DNA of 64,000 nt from Sphingopyxis sp. (GTDB lineage: Bacteria > Pseudomonadota > Alphaproteobacteria > Sphingomonadales > Sphingomonadaceae), in assembly GCA_017745175.1 (NCBI GenBank), contig JAGHZY010000015.1, positions 24,517 through 88,516 on the forward strand. Direction: 5' to 3'. The notes below the pieces were generated by a model that was not told where the DNA came from, searched no databases, and saw nothing but the letters and a program-made list of their open reading frames with translations. Positions 42,380 to 52,417 of the stretch are shown here, one piece after another. The translations under genes and the position numbers were made by a program. Positions within the stretch are counted from its first letter, which is position 1. Each line of letters starts with the position of its first letter.

Positions 42380-43089
42380 CCGGCGTTCGGCAGCGCCTGC
42401 TCGACAAGCGGCGCCAGCCCCTCGGCCACGACCTTCACCCCCTTGGCATTGGGATGCATATTGTCGCCGAGCATCAGCGCCTTGTCGGTGACGACATTGT
42501 CGAGGATGAAGGGATAGAAGCTGGCCTCATATTTGTTCGCGAGTTCGGGATAGATGGGGTTGAACTTCTTCGCATAGTCGCTGCCGAGATTGGGCGCGGC
42601 CATCATGCCGGTAAGCAGGACGGGAATCTTGCGCTTCTGAAGTTCGGCTAGCATCGCGTCGAGATTGGCACGCGTCTGGTCGGGGCCGATGCCGCGCAGC
42701 ATGTCGTTGCCACCAAGCCCGAGCACGACGAGCGCGGGCTTCGTCTTCGCCTTGTCGAGCACATAGGTCAGGCGCTGACGCCCGGCGGCGGTCGTATCGC
42801 CCGAAACGCCGGCATTCTGGACGCGTGCGACGACACCATCGCCGGAGAGCACGGCCTGAAGCTGCGGCGCCAGCCCTTCCTTCGGACCGAGCAGGTAGCC
42901 GGCATAAAGGCTGTCGCCGAAGGCGATGACGAGCGGCGCGTCGGCGGGGATCACGGGCGCAGCTTTCTTCGCCCCCTTGTCGTTGGTCGAAGCCGGCGGG
43001 TTTTCCGCCGATCCGCACGCGGCGAGCGGTTGGCAAAGCGCAAGCACGCAACCATATATCAGGAAAGAGCGCCATCCGGCCGTTCTCAT
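42376..43089 (-). CDS. tesA: TesA-like GDSL (SGNH) esterase, lipoprotein
   Basis: A 237-residue exported serine hydrolase of the arylesterase / thioesterase I / lysophospholipase type. The catalytic set is S60 (FGDSL), N128 (GLGGND) and D209/H212 (GDNMHPN). A signal peptide with lipobox LAAC puts the lipidated cysteine at residue 25, so it should be membrane-tethered in the periplasm. Its start is only 17 bp from the divergent ybbA-ybbP genes, the same arrangement as tesA-ybbAP of Escherichia coli. Confidence 0.92.
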   Translation of the reverse strand: MRTAGWRSFLIYGCVLALCQPLAACGSAENPPASTNDKGAKKAAPVIPADAPLVIAFGDSLYAGYLLGPKEGLAPQLQAVLSGDGVVARVQNAGVSGDTTAAGRQRLTYVLDKAKTKPALVVLGLGGNDMLRGIGPDQTRANLDAMLAELQKRKIPVLLTGMMAAPNLGSDYAKKFNPIYPELANKYEASFYPFILDNVVTDKALMLGDNMHPNAKGVKVVAEGLAPLVEQALPNAG

Positions 43090-43106
43090 TTCAAAGGGTC
43101 CTCTCC

Positions 43107-43808
43107 TTGCCCGACGCCCAACGACAATCGCCGAACGTGGCGATCGCCGCCCATAATGTGACGCTCACGCTTGGAAGCGACAAGGCCCCGGTTGAAATTT
43201 TGCGCGGCGTCGATCTGGAGGTCGAAGCAGGGACCTCGGTCGCACTGCTCGGCCCGTCGGGATCGGGCAAGAGCTCGCTGATGGCAGTGCTCGCCGGGCT
43301 CGAACGCGCCAATGGCGGCAGCATCAACGTCGCGGGGCTCGATTTCGCCACGATGGACGAGGATGATCTGGCGCGGGCGCGGCGCGGGCGGATCGGCATC
43401 GTGCTCCAGGCCTTTCATTTGCTGCCGACGATGACCGCGCTCGAAAATGTCGCGGTGCCGCTGGAGCTCGCCGGGATCGCCGATCCCTTCGGCCGCGCCG
43501 CCGCCGAACTCGAAGCCGTGGGCCTAGGGCATCGCCTCACCCACTATCCTGCACAATTGTCGGGCGGCGAGCAGCAGCGCGTCGCGATCGCCCGCGCGAT
43601 GGCGAGCTCGCCCGCGATCATCTTCGCCGACGAGCCGACGGGCAATCTCGACACCGCCACCGGCCAGTCGATCATCGAGCTGATCTTCGCGCGCCGCGCC
43701 GCGTTGGGCGCCACGCTCTTGATCATCACCCACGACCCCGAACTCGCCGAGCATTGCGACCGCGTCGTCGTGATGCACGACGGGAAAATCGAAGAGCGGG
43801 CGGCCTAG
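43107..43808 (+). CDS. ybbA: YbbA-like ABC transporter ATPase
   Basis: A 233-residue ATPase of the MacB/LolD class. Walker A is GPSGSGKSS at residues 49-57, the signature LSGGEQQR at 151-158 and Walker B IIFADE at 171-176. It pairs with the FtsX-type permease that starts directly after its stop. The start is placed at TTG 43107, with AAAGGG upstream; a GTG at 43137 is possible. The YbbAP pair probably extracts or remodels something at the membrane next to TesA; the substrate is unknown. Confidence 0.92.
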   Translation: MPDAQRQSPNVAIAAHNVTLTLGSDKAPVEILRGVDLEVEAGTSVALLGPSGSGKSSLMAVLAGLERANGGSINVAGLDFATMDEDDLARARRGRIGIVLQAFHLLPTMTALENVAVPLELAGIADPFGRAAAELEAVGLGHRLTHYPAQLSGGEQQRVAIARAMASSPAIIFADEPTGNLDTATGQSIIELIFARRAALGATLLIITHDPELAEHCDRVVVMHDGKIEERAA

Positions 43809-46310
43809 GTGCTGCCGCTCGCCACGCTCTGGCGGATCGCGCGCCGCGACCTCGCGGCGCGCATCCGGGGTCTGCGCCTCCTTGCTGTCTGCCTGTTCCT
43901 CGGCGTCGCGACGCTTGCGGCGATTGGCAGCCTGACGCGCGGCATCACGTCCGAACTCGAAGTGCGCGGTCAGACGATCCTTGGCGGCGATGTCGAGTTC
44001 AGCCTGCCGCAGCGCGAAGCGACGGCCGAAGAGATGGCGGGCTTCCGCCGCGTCGGTACACCGTCGGCGACGGTACGGCTGCGCGCGATGGCGAACGATC
44101 CCGACGGCGAGGCTTTGCTGTCCGAATTGAAGGCGGTCGACGGCGACTATCCACTCTACGGCACGATGCAGCTGGAAAGCGGCGCACGCAAAGGTCCGCC
44201 GCCGCCGGGCAGCATCTGGATCGGCAAGGATCTCGCGTCGCGGCTCGAGCTGAGAGTGGGCGAACGCGTAAAGTTCGGCGAAAAGAGCTTCCTGATCAAC
44301 GGCATCATCGCCGAGGAACCCGACCGTCTGGGTGAGGGCTTTACGCTCGGCCCCGTCGCGATCATTGGCCTTTCCGACCTGCCCGCGACACAGCTGATCC
44401 AGCCGGGCAGCCTGTATGAAAGCAAATATCGCGTCCGCCTGCCCGACAGCGCAAACCCCGAGGCGGTCGGCAAGGCGCTGTCCGCGCAGTTCCCTGATGC
44501 GGGCTGGGACATCACCGACAGCAGCAATGGCGCGCCGGGCACGCGACGCTTTATCGAGCGCATGGGGCAGTTTCTGTCGCTCGTTGGGCTCGCCGCGCTG
44601 GTGATCGCCGGGATCGGCGTCGGCAACGGCGTCGCGAGCTATCTCGCGGGCAAGCGACCCGGTCTTGCGACGCTGAAGGTGCTCGGCGCCGACAGCGGCA
44701 CGGTCGCACGCATCTATGGATTGCAGATTCTCGCGGTCGCGGCGGTGTCGATTGTCGCGGGTCTGATCGTCGGCGCGCTCGCGCCCGCGATCATCGGCGC
44801 GATTGCGGGCGACGTGTTGCCCGTCAAACCCGGCGTCGCCATCTATCCGCTGCCGCTCGCTGTGAGCGCGGCCTACGGCCTGCTGATCGCGATTGCATTC
44901 GCCCTGCCCCCGCTTGCGGCGACGCGCCATGTTCCGGCCGCCGGCCTTTATCGCGCCACGGTGAGCAGCGCGGCGCGCATCGACCGGCAGACGGTCATCG
45001 CGGTCGCGGCGGCGCTTGCCGCGATCATCGCGCTCGCGGTCGGTACCGCGCGCGAGCCGTTGTTCGCGCTCGGCTTCATTGGCGCCGCGATCGGCCTGCT
45101 CCTTATCCTCGTCGGGCTCGGCTGGCTGGTGCGCCGCACGGCAAGCCGCCTGCCGCGCCCGAAACGCCCGCTCTTCCGCCTCGCGCTCGCAAACCTCCAC
45201 CGTCCCGGCGCGGCAACCGGCGCGCTGGTCGTAGCGCTCGGGCTGGGATTGACCTTGTTCGTGACGCTTGCAGCGATCCAGACGAGCATCACCGCCGAAA
45301 TCCGCTCGACTGTGCCGCAGCGCGCACCGAGCTTCTTCGTCCTCGACGTGCCGCGCACCGAGACTGCACGCTTCCGCACGATGGTGACAGGCGCTGACCC
45401 CGAGGCCGAGATCAACATGATCCCCGCACTGCGCGGCAGCGTCACCGAATTTGCAGGGCAACGCGTCGACGAACTCGCTGAATTGCCCGAGGGCGCCTGG
45501 GTGCTGCGCGGCGACCGCGGATTGACCTATAGCTCCGTGCTGCCCAATGGCAGCGAGCTGGTCGAGGGCCAGTGGTGGGCCGCCGATTACAAGGGGCCGC
45601 CGCTGGTCAGCGTCGAGCAGGAGGTCGCGACCTCGCTCGGGCTCAAGCTCGGCGACACGCTGTCGGTCAATGTGCTGGGAGTCGAGGTGCAGGCGAAGGT
45701 AGCCTCGTTCCGCACCGTCAACTGGGATAATTTCGGGCTCAACTATGTGCTCGTCTTTTCGCCAGGCACCTTCGACGCCGCGCCGCATAATATGGTTGCT
45801 ACGGTCGCAGTTGGCCCCGAGGCCGAGGTCGCCCTGTCGCGCAACATCCCGCGCACCTTCCCCTCGGCCTCGCTGATCGCCGTGCGCGATGTCGTGTCGC
45901 AGGTGACAACGTTGCTGACGCAAATGAGCCAGGCGATTGCCGCGGCAGCAAGCATCGCGATCCTTGCCGGCATTGCCGTGCTGATCGGCGCGATTGCGGC
46001 GAGCCGCGAGCGGCGCGTTTACGACAGCGTCATCCTGAAGCTGCTCGGCGCCACGCGCGGACAGATACTTGGCGCGCAGGGCATGGAATATGCAGTGCTC
46101 GCGGGCATTCTCGCGGTGCTGGCGCTTGGTCTGGGGCTTGCGGGGGCTTGGTATGTCGTGACGCAGCTCTTCGACTTCGGTTTCGCACCCGATCCGCTGA
46201 TCGTCGGACTGACCCTGCTTGGTGGGGCGGGCCTGTCGTTCCTGATCGGGATCGCGGGAAGCTGGCCCCTGCTCTCGGCCAAACCCGCGCAGGCGCTACG
46301 CAGCCTTTAG
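43809..46310 (+). CDS. ybbP: YbbP-like FtsX-type ABC permease
   Basis: An 833-residue membrane protein with about ten helices in a duplicated FtsX layout: TM1 near residues 20-45, a large periplasmic domain, a TM group around 250-380, four more around 395-510, another periplasmic part and a final TM trio (about 690-830). This is the long YbbP type. The GTG start abuts the ybbA TAG stop with no spacer, so translation is coupled. The last 4 bp (TTAG) overlap the convergent TauE gene. Confidence 0.92.
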   Translation: MLPLATLWRIARRDLAARIRGLRLLAVCLFLGVATLAAIGSLTRGITSELEVRGQTILGGDVEFSLPQREATAEEMAGFRRVGTPSATVRLRAMANDPDGEALLSELKAVDGDYPLYGTMQLESGARKGPPPPGSIWIGKDLASRLELRVGERVKFGEKSFLINGIIAEEPDRLGEGFTLGPVAIIGLSDLPATQLIQPGSLYESKYRVRLPDSANPEAVGKALSAQFPDAGWDITDSSNGAPGTRRFIERMGQFLSLVGLAALVIAGIGVGNGVASYLAGKRPGLATLKVLGADSGTVARIYGLQILAVAAVSIVAGLIVGALAPAIIGAIAGDVLPVKPGVAIYPLPLAVSAAYGLLIAIAFALPPLAATRHVPAAGLYRATVSSAARIDRQTVIAVAAALAAIIALAVGTAREPLFALGFIGAAIGLLLILVGLGWLVRRTASRLPRPKRPLFRLALANLHRPGAATGALVVALGLGLTLFVTLAAIQTSITAEIRSTVPQRAPSFFVLDVPRTETARFRTMVTGADPEAEINMIPALRGSVTEFAGQRVDELAELPEGAWVLRGDRGLTYSSVLPNGSELVEGQWWAADYKGPPLVSVEQEVATSLGLKLGDTLSVNVLGVEVQAKVASFRTVNWDNFGLNYVLVFSPGTFDAAPHNMVATVAVGPEAEVALSRNIPRTFPSASLIAVRDVVSQVTTLLTQMSQAIAAAASIAILAGIAVLIGAIAASRERRVYDSVILKLLGATRGQILGAQGMEYAVLAGILAVLALGLGLAGAWYVVTQLFDFGFAPDPLIVGLTLLGGAGLSFLIGIAGSWPLLSAKPAQALRSL

Positions 46311-47068
46311 GTCAGGATCCGGGCGACCGCCGAAACCGCAGCGACACCGAGGACGACGGCAACCATCGCCTGCCACATATGCGGCGCGACGCTGCCGAAA
46401 TGGCGCCCGCCGATGCGATTGCCGAGCCACATCGGCAGGAAAAGAATGAGCGACAGGATAACCAGTCGCCCGGTTGCGATCCCGACCCACAGCGCGGCGA
46501 GCGTCCCCGCGATCGCGGTCGCGAAGAAGACGAGCATCATCGACGCGCGCGCGACCTTCGGATCAAGGTGGCGGCGAAGGTAAAAGGGCACCACAGGCGG
46601 CCCCGGCATTGCTGCAAAGCCGGTGAGGATACCCGACGCGATGCCCGTGCCTGCGACCGCAATCCGGCCGGGACGATGCCCCTCGGGCTGTTTCGGCAAC
46701 AGCACCGCAATGAAGGCGCCGACCGCGATCAGGGTGATCAGCAGCCGCGCGACGTCGGGGGTCGTCGCGTGGAGCGCGACCATGCCGGCCGGCGTCGCCA
46801 GCATCGCGAGCAAAGCGATCGGGAGAGCGGTAGCGCGATCGGCGTCGGCCATGATGACCTTCAGCCCCACCGGTCCGATCAGCAACTGCAGCAAGATGCT
46901 GAGCACCACCGCCTCGCCAGGCGCGATAATGAGGCCGAGCAACGGCACGAGGATGATTGCCATGCCGAAGCCGGTAAGCCCACGCACATAGGCGGCGCCG
47001 AAGGTCATCGCCGCCGTGCCCGCGACGGTCAGCGGCGCGAGACCGACGAGATGCTGGAGACTTGTCAT
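46307..47068 (-). CDS. TauE/SafE family membrane transporter
   Basis: A 253-residue permease with about seven to eight helices of the TauE/SafE family, which exports or imports small sulfur or carbon anions. Marks: YVRGLTGFGMAIILVPLLGLI near the N terminus and GFAAMPGPPVVPFYL in the second half (in parts). The substrate is unknown. The ATG at 47068 overlaps the stop of the phosphoesterase gene (ATGA), which decides the start against an upstream ATG at 47104. Confidence 0.85.
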   Translation of the reverse strand: MTSLQHLVGLAPLTVAGTAAMTFGAAYVRGLTGFGMAIILVPLLGLIIAPGEAVVLSILLQLLIGPVGLKVIMADADRATALPIALLAMLATPAGMVALHATTPDVARLLITLIAVGAFIAVLLPKQPEGHRPGRIAVAGTGIASGILTGFAAMPGPPVVPFYLRRHLDPKVARASMMLVFFATAIAGTLAALWVGIATGRLVILSLILFLPMWLGNRIGGRHFGSVAPHMWQAMVAVVLGVAAVSAVARILT

Positions 47069-47931
47069 CGCGCTATCGCTTTCAACTTCAGCGTTATCAG
47101 CCATGCATCGGGTGGTGTATTGTAACGCAGCGGCAAAAGGCTGGTCCCGAGCCCGCCCCCCACAAAGACGCGCTGGCCAGCATCGTCGATGTCGCCGCAA
47201 GCGAAGCGGTCGCCGTAACGCGACACATAGGTCAGCGCGTCGACGAAGGGGAAGCGTATCTGGCCGCAATGCGTGTGCCCCGCGAAGGCGGCGGCCACGG
47301 GCCGCGGCAGGTCGGGGACGATGTCTGGGCTGTGCGTCAGCAGCAGTGGCACGCCCGGACCCAGACGGTCCATCGCGGCGAATGTCGCCGGCACATCGTC
47401 GTGCCCCGAATAATCATCGTCGACCCCGCCGACGATCAGCGGGCCGAGCTTCACAGCTTCATTTTGCAGCACGCGAATCCCACGTTTTTCGAGTTCGCCG
47501 CGCAGCGCATCGGGCTCGAACCAGCGATCGTGATTGCCCGGCGCGACAACGACGCCCAAGGGTGCCCGAAGACCGCCGAGCGGCGCGACGGCTTCGGCGG
47601 CCGTGTAGATGTGCGTCGCGCTGCGCTTTTCGCTGACGAGGTCACCCGCGATCAGCACGAGATCGGGATTCAGCCGGTTGAGTTCGCCGACGATCCGATC
47701 CAGCCGTTCGGGCGGCATGTCGGGGCCGGCGACGTGGATGTCCGAAAGCAGCAGGATTTTGAGCGGCGGCTGTCCCTCCGGCCAGTCGCCGACCTCGACG
47801 GTCGCGGTGCGGATCAGCGGATCGCGCGTCGCATTCCAATACCCCTTGCCGAGAAGCGCCGCGCCGGCGAGCGTCAGCAACAACAGCCAACGCAGCCACC
47901 GGCGCGGGCGACGCTTCTCCGCCGTGCTCAA
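47065..47931 (-). CDS. Membrane-anchored calcineurin-like metallophosphoesterase (YaeI-like)
   Basis: A 288-residue phosphoesterase with an N-terminal membrane anchor (about residues 14-30) after a basic stretch. Metal-binding motifs are in order: SDIH, AGDLV, PGNHD, THSPD and GHTHCGQ. Members such as YaeI/LpxH-like enzymes act on phospholipid or nucleotide-type substrates; the exact one is unknown. The TTG start overlaps the thrS stop (TTGA), so it is coupled to thrS. Confidence 0.87.
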   Translation of the reverse strand: MSTAEKRRPRRWLRWLLLLTLAGAALLGKGYWNATRDPLIRTATVEVGDWPEGQPPLKILLLSDIHVAGPDMPPERLDRIVGELNRLNPDLVLIAGDLVSEKRSATHIYTAAEAVAPLGGLRAPLGVVVAPGNHDRWFEPDALRGELEKRGIRVLQNEAVKLGPLIVGGVDDDYSGHDDVPATFAAMDRLGPGVPLLLTHSPDIVPDLPRPVAAAFAGHTHCGQIRFPFVDALTYVSRYGDRFACGDIDDAGQRVFVGGGLGTSLLPLRYNTPPDAWLITLKLKAIAR

Positions 47932-49931
47932 TCGCGCAAGTCGGGCGGGGTCGCCTCGGCCTTCAGCATCGCGATCGCCTCCGCGAGCGGCATGATGCGC
48001 TGGCCGTCCTGCCCGAGCGTGCGGATCGCGACGGTGCCTTCCTCGGCCTCGCGCTTGCCGACCACCAGCAGGTAGGGGACCTTGGCGAGGCTGTGCTCGC
48101 GCACCTTGTAGTTGATCTTTTCGTTGCGAAGATCGCTCTCGGCACGGATGCCTGCCGCAACGAGCTGCGCCACCGCATCCTTCGCATAATCATCGGCATC
48201 GCTGACGATCGTCGCAACCACCGCCTGCACCGGCGCGAGCCAGGTCGGGAAGCGGCCGGCGAAATGCTCGATCAGGATGCCGATGAAGCGTTCATAGGTA
48301 CCGAGGATCGCGCGGTGGAGCATCACCGGGCGGTGGCGCTCGCCATCCTCGCCGATGTAGCTCGCGTCGAGGCGCTCGGGCATCACGCGGTCGGACTGGA
48401 TCGTCCCGCACTGCCACGTCCGGCCGATCGCGTCGGTCAGGTGGAATTCGAGCTTGGGCGCGTAGAAAGCGCCCTCGCCCGGCAGTTCTTCCCAGCCATA
48501 ATCGCCATTCGCCATGCCGGCACGCTCGACGGCTTCGCGAAGCTCGGCCTCGGCCTTGTCCCACATTTCGTCTGTGCCGAAACGCATGTCGGGGCGCAGC
48601 GCGAGCTTCACCGCATATTTTTCGAAGCCGAGCTGCTTGTAGACGCGGTCGAGCAGCGCGCAGAAATCGCGCACTTCGTCAACGATCTGGTCTTCGCGGC
48701 AGAAAATATGGCCGTCGTCCTGCGTGAACTGGCGCACGCGCATGATGCCGTGCAGCGCGCCGTGCGGCTCGTTGCGGTGGCAGCAGCCCATTTCGGCCAT
48801 GCGCAGCGGCAGGTCGCGATACGACTTCATGCCCTGGCGGAAGATCAGGACGTGCGCCGGGCAGTTCATCGGCTTCAATGCCATCCACTCGGCATCGTCG
48901 GAGACGATCGGGCCGTCATCCTCGATGTTCGGTACCTCGTCGGGGATCACGAACATATTCTCGCGATATTTTCCCCAGTGACCCGACTGTTCCCACTGGC
49001 GCGCGTCCATCACTTGTGGGGTCTTGACCTCCTGATAGGCGGCGCCGTCGATCGCACGACGCATATAGGCCTCGAGCTCGCGGTAGATGCGATAGCCCTT
49101 GGGGTGCCAGAAGACGCTGCCATGCGCTTCCTCCTGCAGGTGGAACAGGTCCATCTCGCGCCCGATCTTGCGATGGTCGCGCTTCGCGGCTTCCTCGAGC
49201 CGGACGAGATGCTCGGCGAGTTGCTTCTTGTTGAGCCAGCCGGTGCCATAGATGCGGCTGAGCTGCGCATTCTTCTGGTCGCCGCGCCAATAGGCGCCCG
49301 AGACGCGCGTCAGCTTGAACGCGGCGGGGTCGAGCTTGCCCGTCGACGCGAGATGCGGGCCGCGGCACATGTCCATCCAGCCTTCGCCCGAACGATAGAC
49401 GGTGAGTTCCTCGCCCTGCGGCAGTTCGGCGGCCCACTCGGCCTTGAACGTCTCTCCCTCGGCCTGCCATTTGGCGATCAGCCTGTCGCGCTCCCAAACC
49501 TCACGCGTCAGCGGAAGGTCGGCGGCGATGATCTTGCGCATCTCCTCCTCGATCAGCGGCAGTTCGTCGTCGCGGAACGGGCCATGTTCGGCGGTCGGCG
49601 CGAAGTCGTAATAAAAACCGTCGCCCGTCGACGGACCAAAGGTGATCTGCGTCCCCGGAAACAGCTTCTGCACCGCCTCAGCGAGGACGTGCGCATAGTC
49701 GTGGCGAAAGAGCTCGAGCGCGTCGGCCTCGTCACGGCTCGTCACCAGCGCGAGATTCGTGTCTTCCTCCAGCGGACGCACGATGTCGCGCAGTTCGCCA
49801 TCCACTTTCGCGGCGAGCGCAGCCTTGGCGAGGCCGGGCCCGATGTCCGCCGCGATCTGCGCCGCGGTAGTCCCGCGCACGACTTCTCGGGCAGAGCCAT
49901 CGGGAAGGGTGACACGGATCATCTGGGACAT
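47928..49931 (-). CDS. thrS: Threonyl-tRNA synthetase
   Basis: Charges tRNA(Thr). Domains in order: N-terminal TGS (residues 1-65), the editing domain with the HxxxH site ([18 protein letters not shown]), the class II core with zinc-binding [10 protein letters not shown] and the motif 2 region [19 protein letters not shown] (in parts), and the anticodon-binding domain from about residue 555. Length is 667 residues from the start at 49931 (MSQMIRV); an in-frame ATG at 49922 also fits. It leads a thrS-phosphoesterase-TauE run with overlapping stops and starts. The infC-type neighbour common in other genomes is absent. Confidence 0.96.
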   Translation of the reverse strand: MSQMIRVTLPDGSAREVVRGTTAAQIAADIGPGLAKAALAAKVDGELRDIVRPLEEDTNLALVTSRDEADALELFRHDYAHVLAEAVQKLFPGTQITFGPSTGDGFYYDFAPTAEHGPFRDDELPLIEEEMRKIIAADLPLTREVWERDRLIAKWQAEGETFKAEWAAELPQGEELTVYRSGEGWMDMCRGPHLASTGKLDPAAFKLTRVSGAYWRGDQKNAQLSRIYGTGWLNKKQLAEHLVRLEEAAKRDHRKIGREMDLFHLQEEAHGSVFWHPKGYRIYRELEAYMRRAIDGAAYQEVKTPQVMDARQWEQSGHWGKYRENMFVIPDEVPNIEDDGPIVSDDAEWMALKPMNCPAHVLIFRQGMKSYRDLPLRMAEMGCCHRNEPHGALHGIMRVRQFTQDDGHIFCREDQIVDEVRDFCALLDRVYKQLGFEKYAVKLALRPDMRFGTDEMWDKAEAELREAVERAGMANGDYGWEELPGEGAFYAPKLEFHLTDAIGRTWQCGTIQSDRVMPERLDASYIGEDGERHRPVMLHRAILGTYERFIGILIEHFAGRFPTWLAPVQAVVATIVSDADDYAKDAVAQLVAAGIRAESDLRNEKINYKVREHSLAKVPYLLVVGKREAEEGTVAIRTLGQDGQRIMPLAEAIAMLKAEATPPDLRD

Positions 49932-50025
49932 CGAAACTATAGCCTTTCTGCGCAAAATTGCCGGGCTCCTTTGCCAGCATGCGATATGGGCGGCAAGGGG
50001 CCGATTCACAACAAAGCTTGCAATG

Positions 50026-50044
50026 AGATAATGTATCATTATCT
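50026..50044. promoter_or_regulatory. 19-bp palindrome upstream of the MerC-domain gene
   Basis: AGATAATG and CATTATCT flank TAT, a perfect dyad of A/T-rich type in a G+C-rich background, 32 bp before the MerC-domain start and 94 bp before thrS. It has the look of a Fur/Zur-family operator; which regulator binds is not known. Confidence 0.55.
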
Positions 50045-50076
50045 GGCTTGCGACCCCCTCCCGCGAAAGACGAGAT

Positions 50077-50499
50077 ATGTGCTTCCCCGCCGTGCGCCCG
50101 CGCCTTGCCGACCTGACAGGAATCGCCCTGTCGCTGACCTGCCTCGTCCATTGCCTCGCGCTGCCCCTCGCCCTCCTGCTCGCGCCCGCGCTGAGTCGCT
50201 GGATCGCACTGCCCGAGGGGGTTCATGCAGCTATATTGCTGCTCGCCCTGCCCGCAGCGGCTATCGCGATGCGCGACGGTTGGCGGCGGCATCGTCGAAC
50301 GATGCCAGCCGTGCTCGCGGCCGCCGGGATGAGCCTGCTCGCACTCGGACTGTCGGCGCATGAGGGCTGGATCGCGACCGCCGATCCCGAAGCCGCCGAT
50401 CGCCTGCTGACCTCGATCGGCGCGCTCACACTCGCCGCTGCGCACCTCGTCAACTGGCGCTGGCGTCATCGCAGCCGCGGACATAGACTGGCGGCATGA
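50077..50499 (+). CDS. MerC-domain membrane protein
   Basis: A 140-residue protein with four hydrophobic helices. The MerC signature cysteines are in the first helix ([13 protein letters not shown]). True MerC imports Hg2+, but single-gene relatives in alphaproteobacteria are not in mer operons and may handle other metals. No merR, merA or merP is near. The upstream 19-bp palindrome suggests metal-dependent control. The VOC-family gene overlaps its stop (ATGA). Confidence 0.8.
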   Translation: MCFPAVRPRLADLTGIALSLTCLVHCLALPLALLLAPALSRWIALPEGVHAAILLLALPAAAIAMRDGWRRHRRTMPAVLAAAGMSLLALGLSAHEGWIATADPEAADRLLTSIGALTLAAAHLVNWRWRHRSRGHRLAA

Positions 50500-50873
50500 C
50501 CGACACCCCGCCCCACAGCATCGCCGCGATCCTGCCCTGCACCGACATCGACGCGAGCACCGCCTTCTATGAAAATCTCGGCCTGTCGGTCGTCGGCGAC
50601 TATGGCAGCTATCGCCTGCTCGAAGACGGCAGGGGCTGGCAGCTCCACCTGACGAACGAGTCGCCCGAGGGCTGGCTGGTGCCGGGACAAAACCCGTTCG
50701 GCCTCTATCTCTACACCGAGCACGTCGCGGAACTGGCAGAACGCCTGCACGACACAATCCTCGAGCGCGAGAAGGCGCCGACGCACAAGCCATGGGGCAT
50801 GTACGAGTTCGCGTTGTCGGACCCCGACGAAACGTTGGTGCGCATCGGCTGGCCGAGCCGGTTGATCGATTGA
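50496..50873 (+). CDS. VOC (glyoxalase/bleomycin-resistance) family protein
   Basis: A 125-residue single-domain VOC protein: ILPCTDIDASTAFYENLGLSVVGDYGSYRLL at the N terminus and YEFALSDPDETLVRIGWPS at the C terminus (in parts). The first-strand metal histidine of glyoxalase I is not present (Pro-Cys-Thr), so it may not be a standard glyoxalase. It overlaps the MerC-domain gene by ATGA. Function unknown. Confidence 0.82.
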   Translation: MTDTPPHSIAAILPCTDIDASTAFYENLGLSVVGDYGSYRLLEDGRGWQLHLTNESPEGWLVPGQNPFGLYLYTEHVAELAERLHDTILEREKAPTHKPWGMYEFALSDPDETLVRIGWPSRLID

Positions 50874-50945
50874 TCCGCCGCGCCGCCCTTGCGGGACTCG
50901 GCGTCCACGGCTAGGGCGGCGACCAGCCGGAAAGGAGCCGTCCCC

Positions 50946-51200
50946 ATGTTCAAGCGCCTGTTCGTCGACCACCCGAAGAGCGTCGATGAAAATTACATCG
51001 AGCATTTCGGCGTCGCGTCGAAATTCGGCGTCACGATGATCTATGGCGGGGTCTGCGCGCTCGTCCACGCGGTCGTTCCCGGCTGGTGCATCACCACGGG
51101 CAGCGACACGATCCAGCGGCTGAATCATATCATGGTCGAAAAGCGGCGCGCCAAGGGGCAGGCCGTGATGCAGATGAGCACGATCGACTGGGTCATCTGA
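50946..51200 (+). CDS. DUF6356 family protein
   Basis: An 84-residue protein, MFKRLFVDHPKSVDENYIEHF at the start, with one central hydrophobic segment (VTMIYGGVCALVHAVVPGWC) and a short basic tail. It matches the small DUF6356 type of sphingomonads; function is unknown. AAAGGAG precedes the ATG at 50946. The hydrolase gene starts 5 bp after the stop, so they are probably expressed together. Confidence 0.72.
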   Translation: MFKRLFVDHPKSVDENYIEHFGVASKFGVTMIYGGVCALVHAVVPGWCITTGSDTIQRLNHIMVEKRRAKGQAVMQMSTIDWVI

Positions 51201-51205
51201 TCCCG

Positions 51206-51961
51206 GTGGACACCGCCCCCGATTATCTCGACCGTTCGGGCCGCCCGCGGCTCGCCTATCGTCACACGCCGGGTGCCAGCCCGACGATCATTTTCCTGCC
51301 GGGTTACATGTCCGACATGGCGGGAGGCAAAGCGACAGCGCTGTTCGACTGGGCGGCCGCCGAAGGTCATGCGTGTCTGTTGCTCGATTATGCCGGATGC
51401 GGACTGTCGGACGGATTGTTCGCCGATCAGACTTTGCTCGACTGGCGCGGCGACGTGCTCGACCTGATCGATGCGAAGGCCGAGGGGCCGGTTGTCATCG
51501 TCGGATCGTCGATGGGCGGGTGGCTGATGCTGCTTACTGCATTGGCGCTGGTACAGCGCGACGGGCCGGGCCGGGTGGCCGGGCTCGTCGGGATCGCGGC
51601 GGCTCCCGATTTCACCGACTGGGGTTTCAGCGACGCCGAAAAAGCGATCATCCTCGCCGAGGGCGCGCTGGTCGAGGAAACGCCGTATAGCGACCAGCCC
51701 TATGTGACGACACGCGGTTTCTTCCAGTCGGGCGAAGCGAGCCGCCTGCTCGATACCGAAATCCCCCTCGCCTGCCCCGTGCGCCTGCTGCATGGCGAGG
51801 AGGACGGCGATGTGCCGTCCGATATCAGCCTGCGCCTTTCGGGGGCGCTCGCGAGCGCGGATGTGCAGGTGACGCTGGTGAAGGGCGGCGACCACAGGCT
51901 GTCGCGCGACACCGACATCGCGCTGCTGATCGACACCGTCGCGCGGCTCGCGACAAACTAG
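51206..51961 (+). CDS. Alpha/beta hydrolase
   Basis: A 251-residue serine hydrolase. The nucleophile elbow is GSSMG (Ser102), the acid is likely the Asp in LHGEEDGDVP and the base His in GGDHRLS. The opening (FLPGYMSDMAGGKATAL, DYAGCGLSDG) resembles ABHD10/thioesterase-type enzymes that act on acyl-thioesters. The start is GTG at 51206, with little ribosome-site evidence. It is followed by a hotdog thioesterase gene 9 bp later. Confidence 0.85.
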   Translation: MDTAPDYLDRSGRPRLAYRHTPGASPTIIFLPGYMSDMAGGKATALFDWAAAEGHACLLLDYAGCGLSDGLFADQTLLDWRGDVLDLIDAKAEGPVVIVGSSMGGWLMLLTALALVQRDGPGRVAGLVGIAAAPDFTDWGFSDAEKAIILAEGALVEETPYSDQPYVTTRGFFQSGEASRLLDTEIPLACPVRLLHGEEDGDVPSDISLRLSGALASADVQVTLVKGGDHRLSRDTDIALLIDTVARLATN

Positions 51962-51970
51962 AGGAACTTC

Positions 51971-52408
51971 ATGGCTCGCAGCGACTTCAAATTCAGCGTC
52001 AGGAAGCGTGTCCGCTATGCAGAGATCGACGCGCAGGCGGTGGTGTTCAACAGCCGCTACCTCGAATATTTCGATATCGGGATCACCGAATATTGGCGCG
52101 CCGCAGGCGTGTACGACCGGTGGCCGGCCAACAGCAGCCCCGAGTTTCACGTCGCGCGCGCCGAGGTCGATTACAAGGTGCCGATCCTGCTCGACGAAGA
52201 GATCGACATTTGCGTGCGCGCCTCGCGCGTCGGCAAAAGCTCGATGACCTTCCTGTTCGAACTGCACGGTGCGGGCAAGGACGACCTGCGCGCCAGCGGG
52301 CAGCTCATCAACGTCCATGTTGCCGAGGCGCAGGGCACGCCGGCACCGGTGCCGGACGAATTCCTATTCCTGTTCGAAGCGTTTGAAGAACGGGCCCTTC
52401 GCGCCTAA
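51971..52408 (+). CDS. Hotdog-fold acyl-CoA thioesterase (4HBT type)
   Basis: A 145-residue thioesterase with the 4-hydroxybenzoyl-CoA type motif RYAEIDAQAVVFNSRYLEYFDIGITEYW (in part), where Asp20 is the likely catalytic residue. Acyl-CoA hydrolysis is expected but the chain type is unknown. AGGAAC precedes the ATG. It sits between the alpha/beta hydrolase and the glyoxalase I gene in the plus-strand run. Confidence 0.9.
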   Translation: MARSDFKFSVRKRVRYAEIDAQAVVFNSRYLEYFDIGITEYWRAAGVYDRWPANSSPEFHVARAEVDYKVPILLDEEIDICVRASRVGKSSMTFLFELHGAGKDDLRASGQLINVHVAEAQGTPAPVPDEFLFLFEAFEERALRA

Positions 52409-52417
52409 TATGGCGGC

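Noticed and set aside
43524..45923. A 799-codon open frame opposite ybbA-ybbP
   Set aside because: Antisense shadow of two conserved genes, with no domain or ribosome site.
50077..50499. Mercury-resistance operon
   Set aside because: Only a MerC-domain protein is present; merR, merT, merP and merA are absent.
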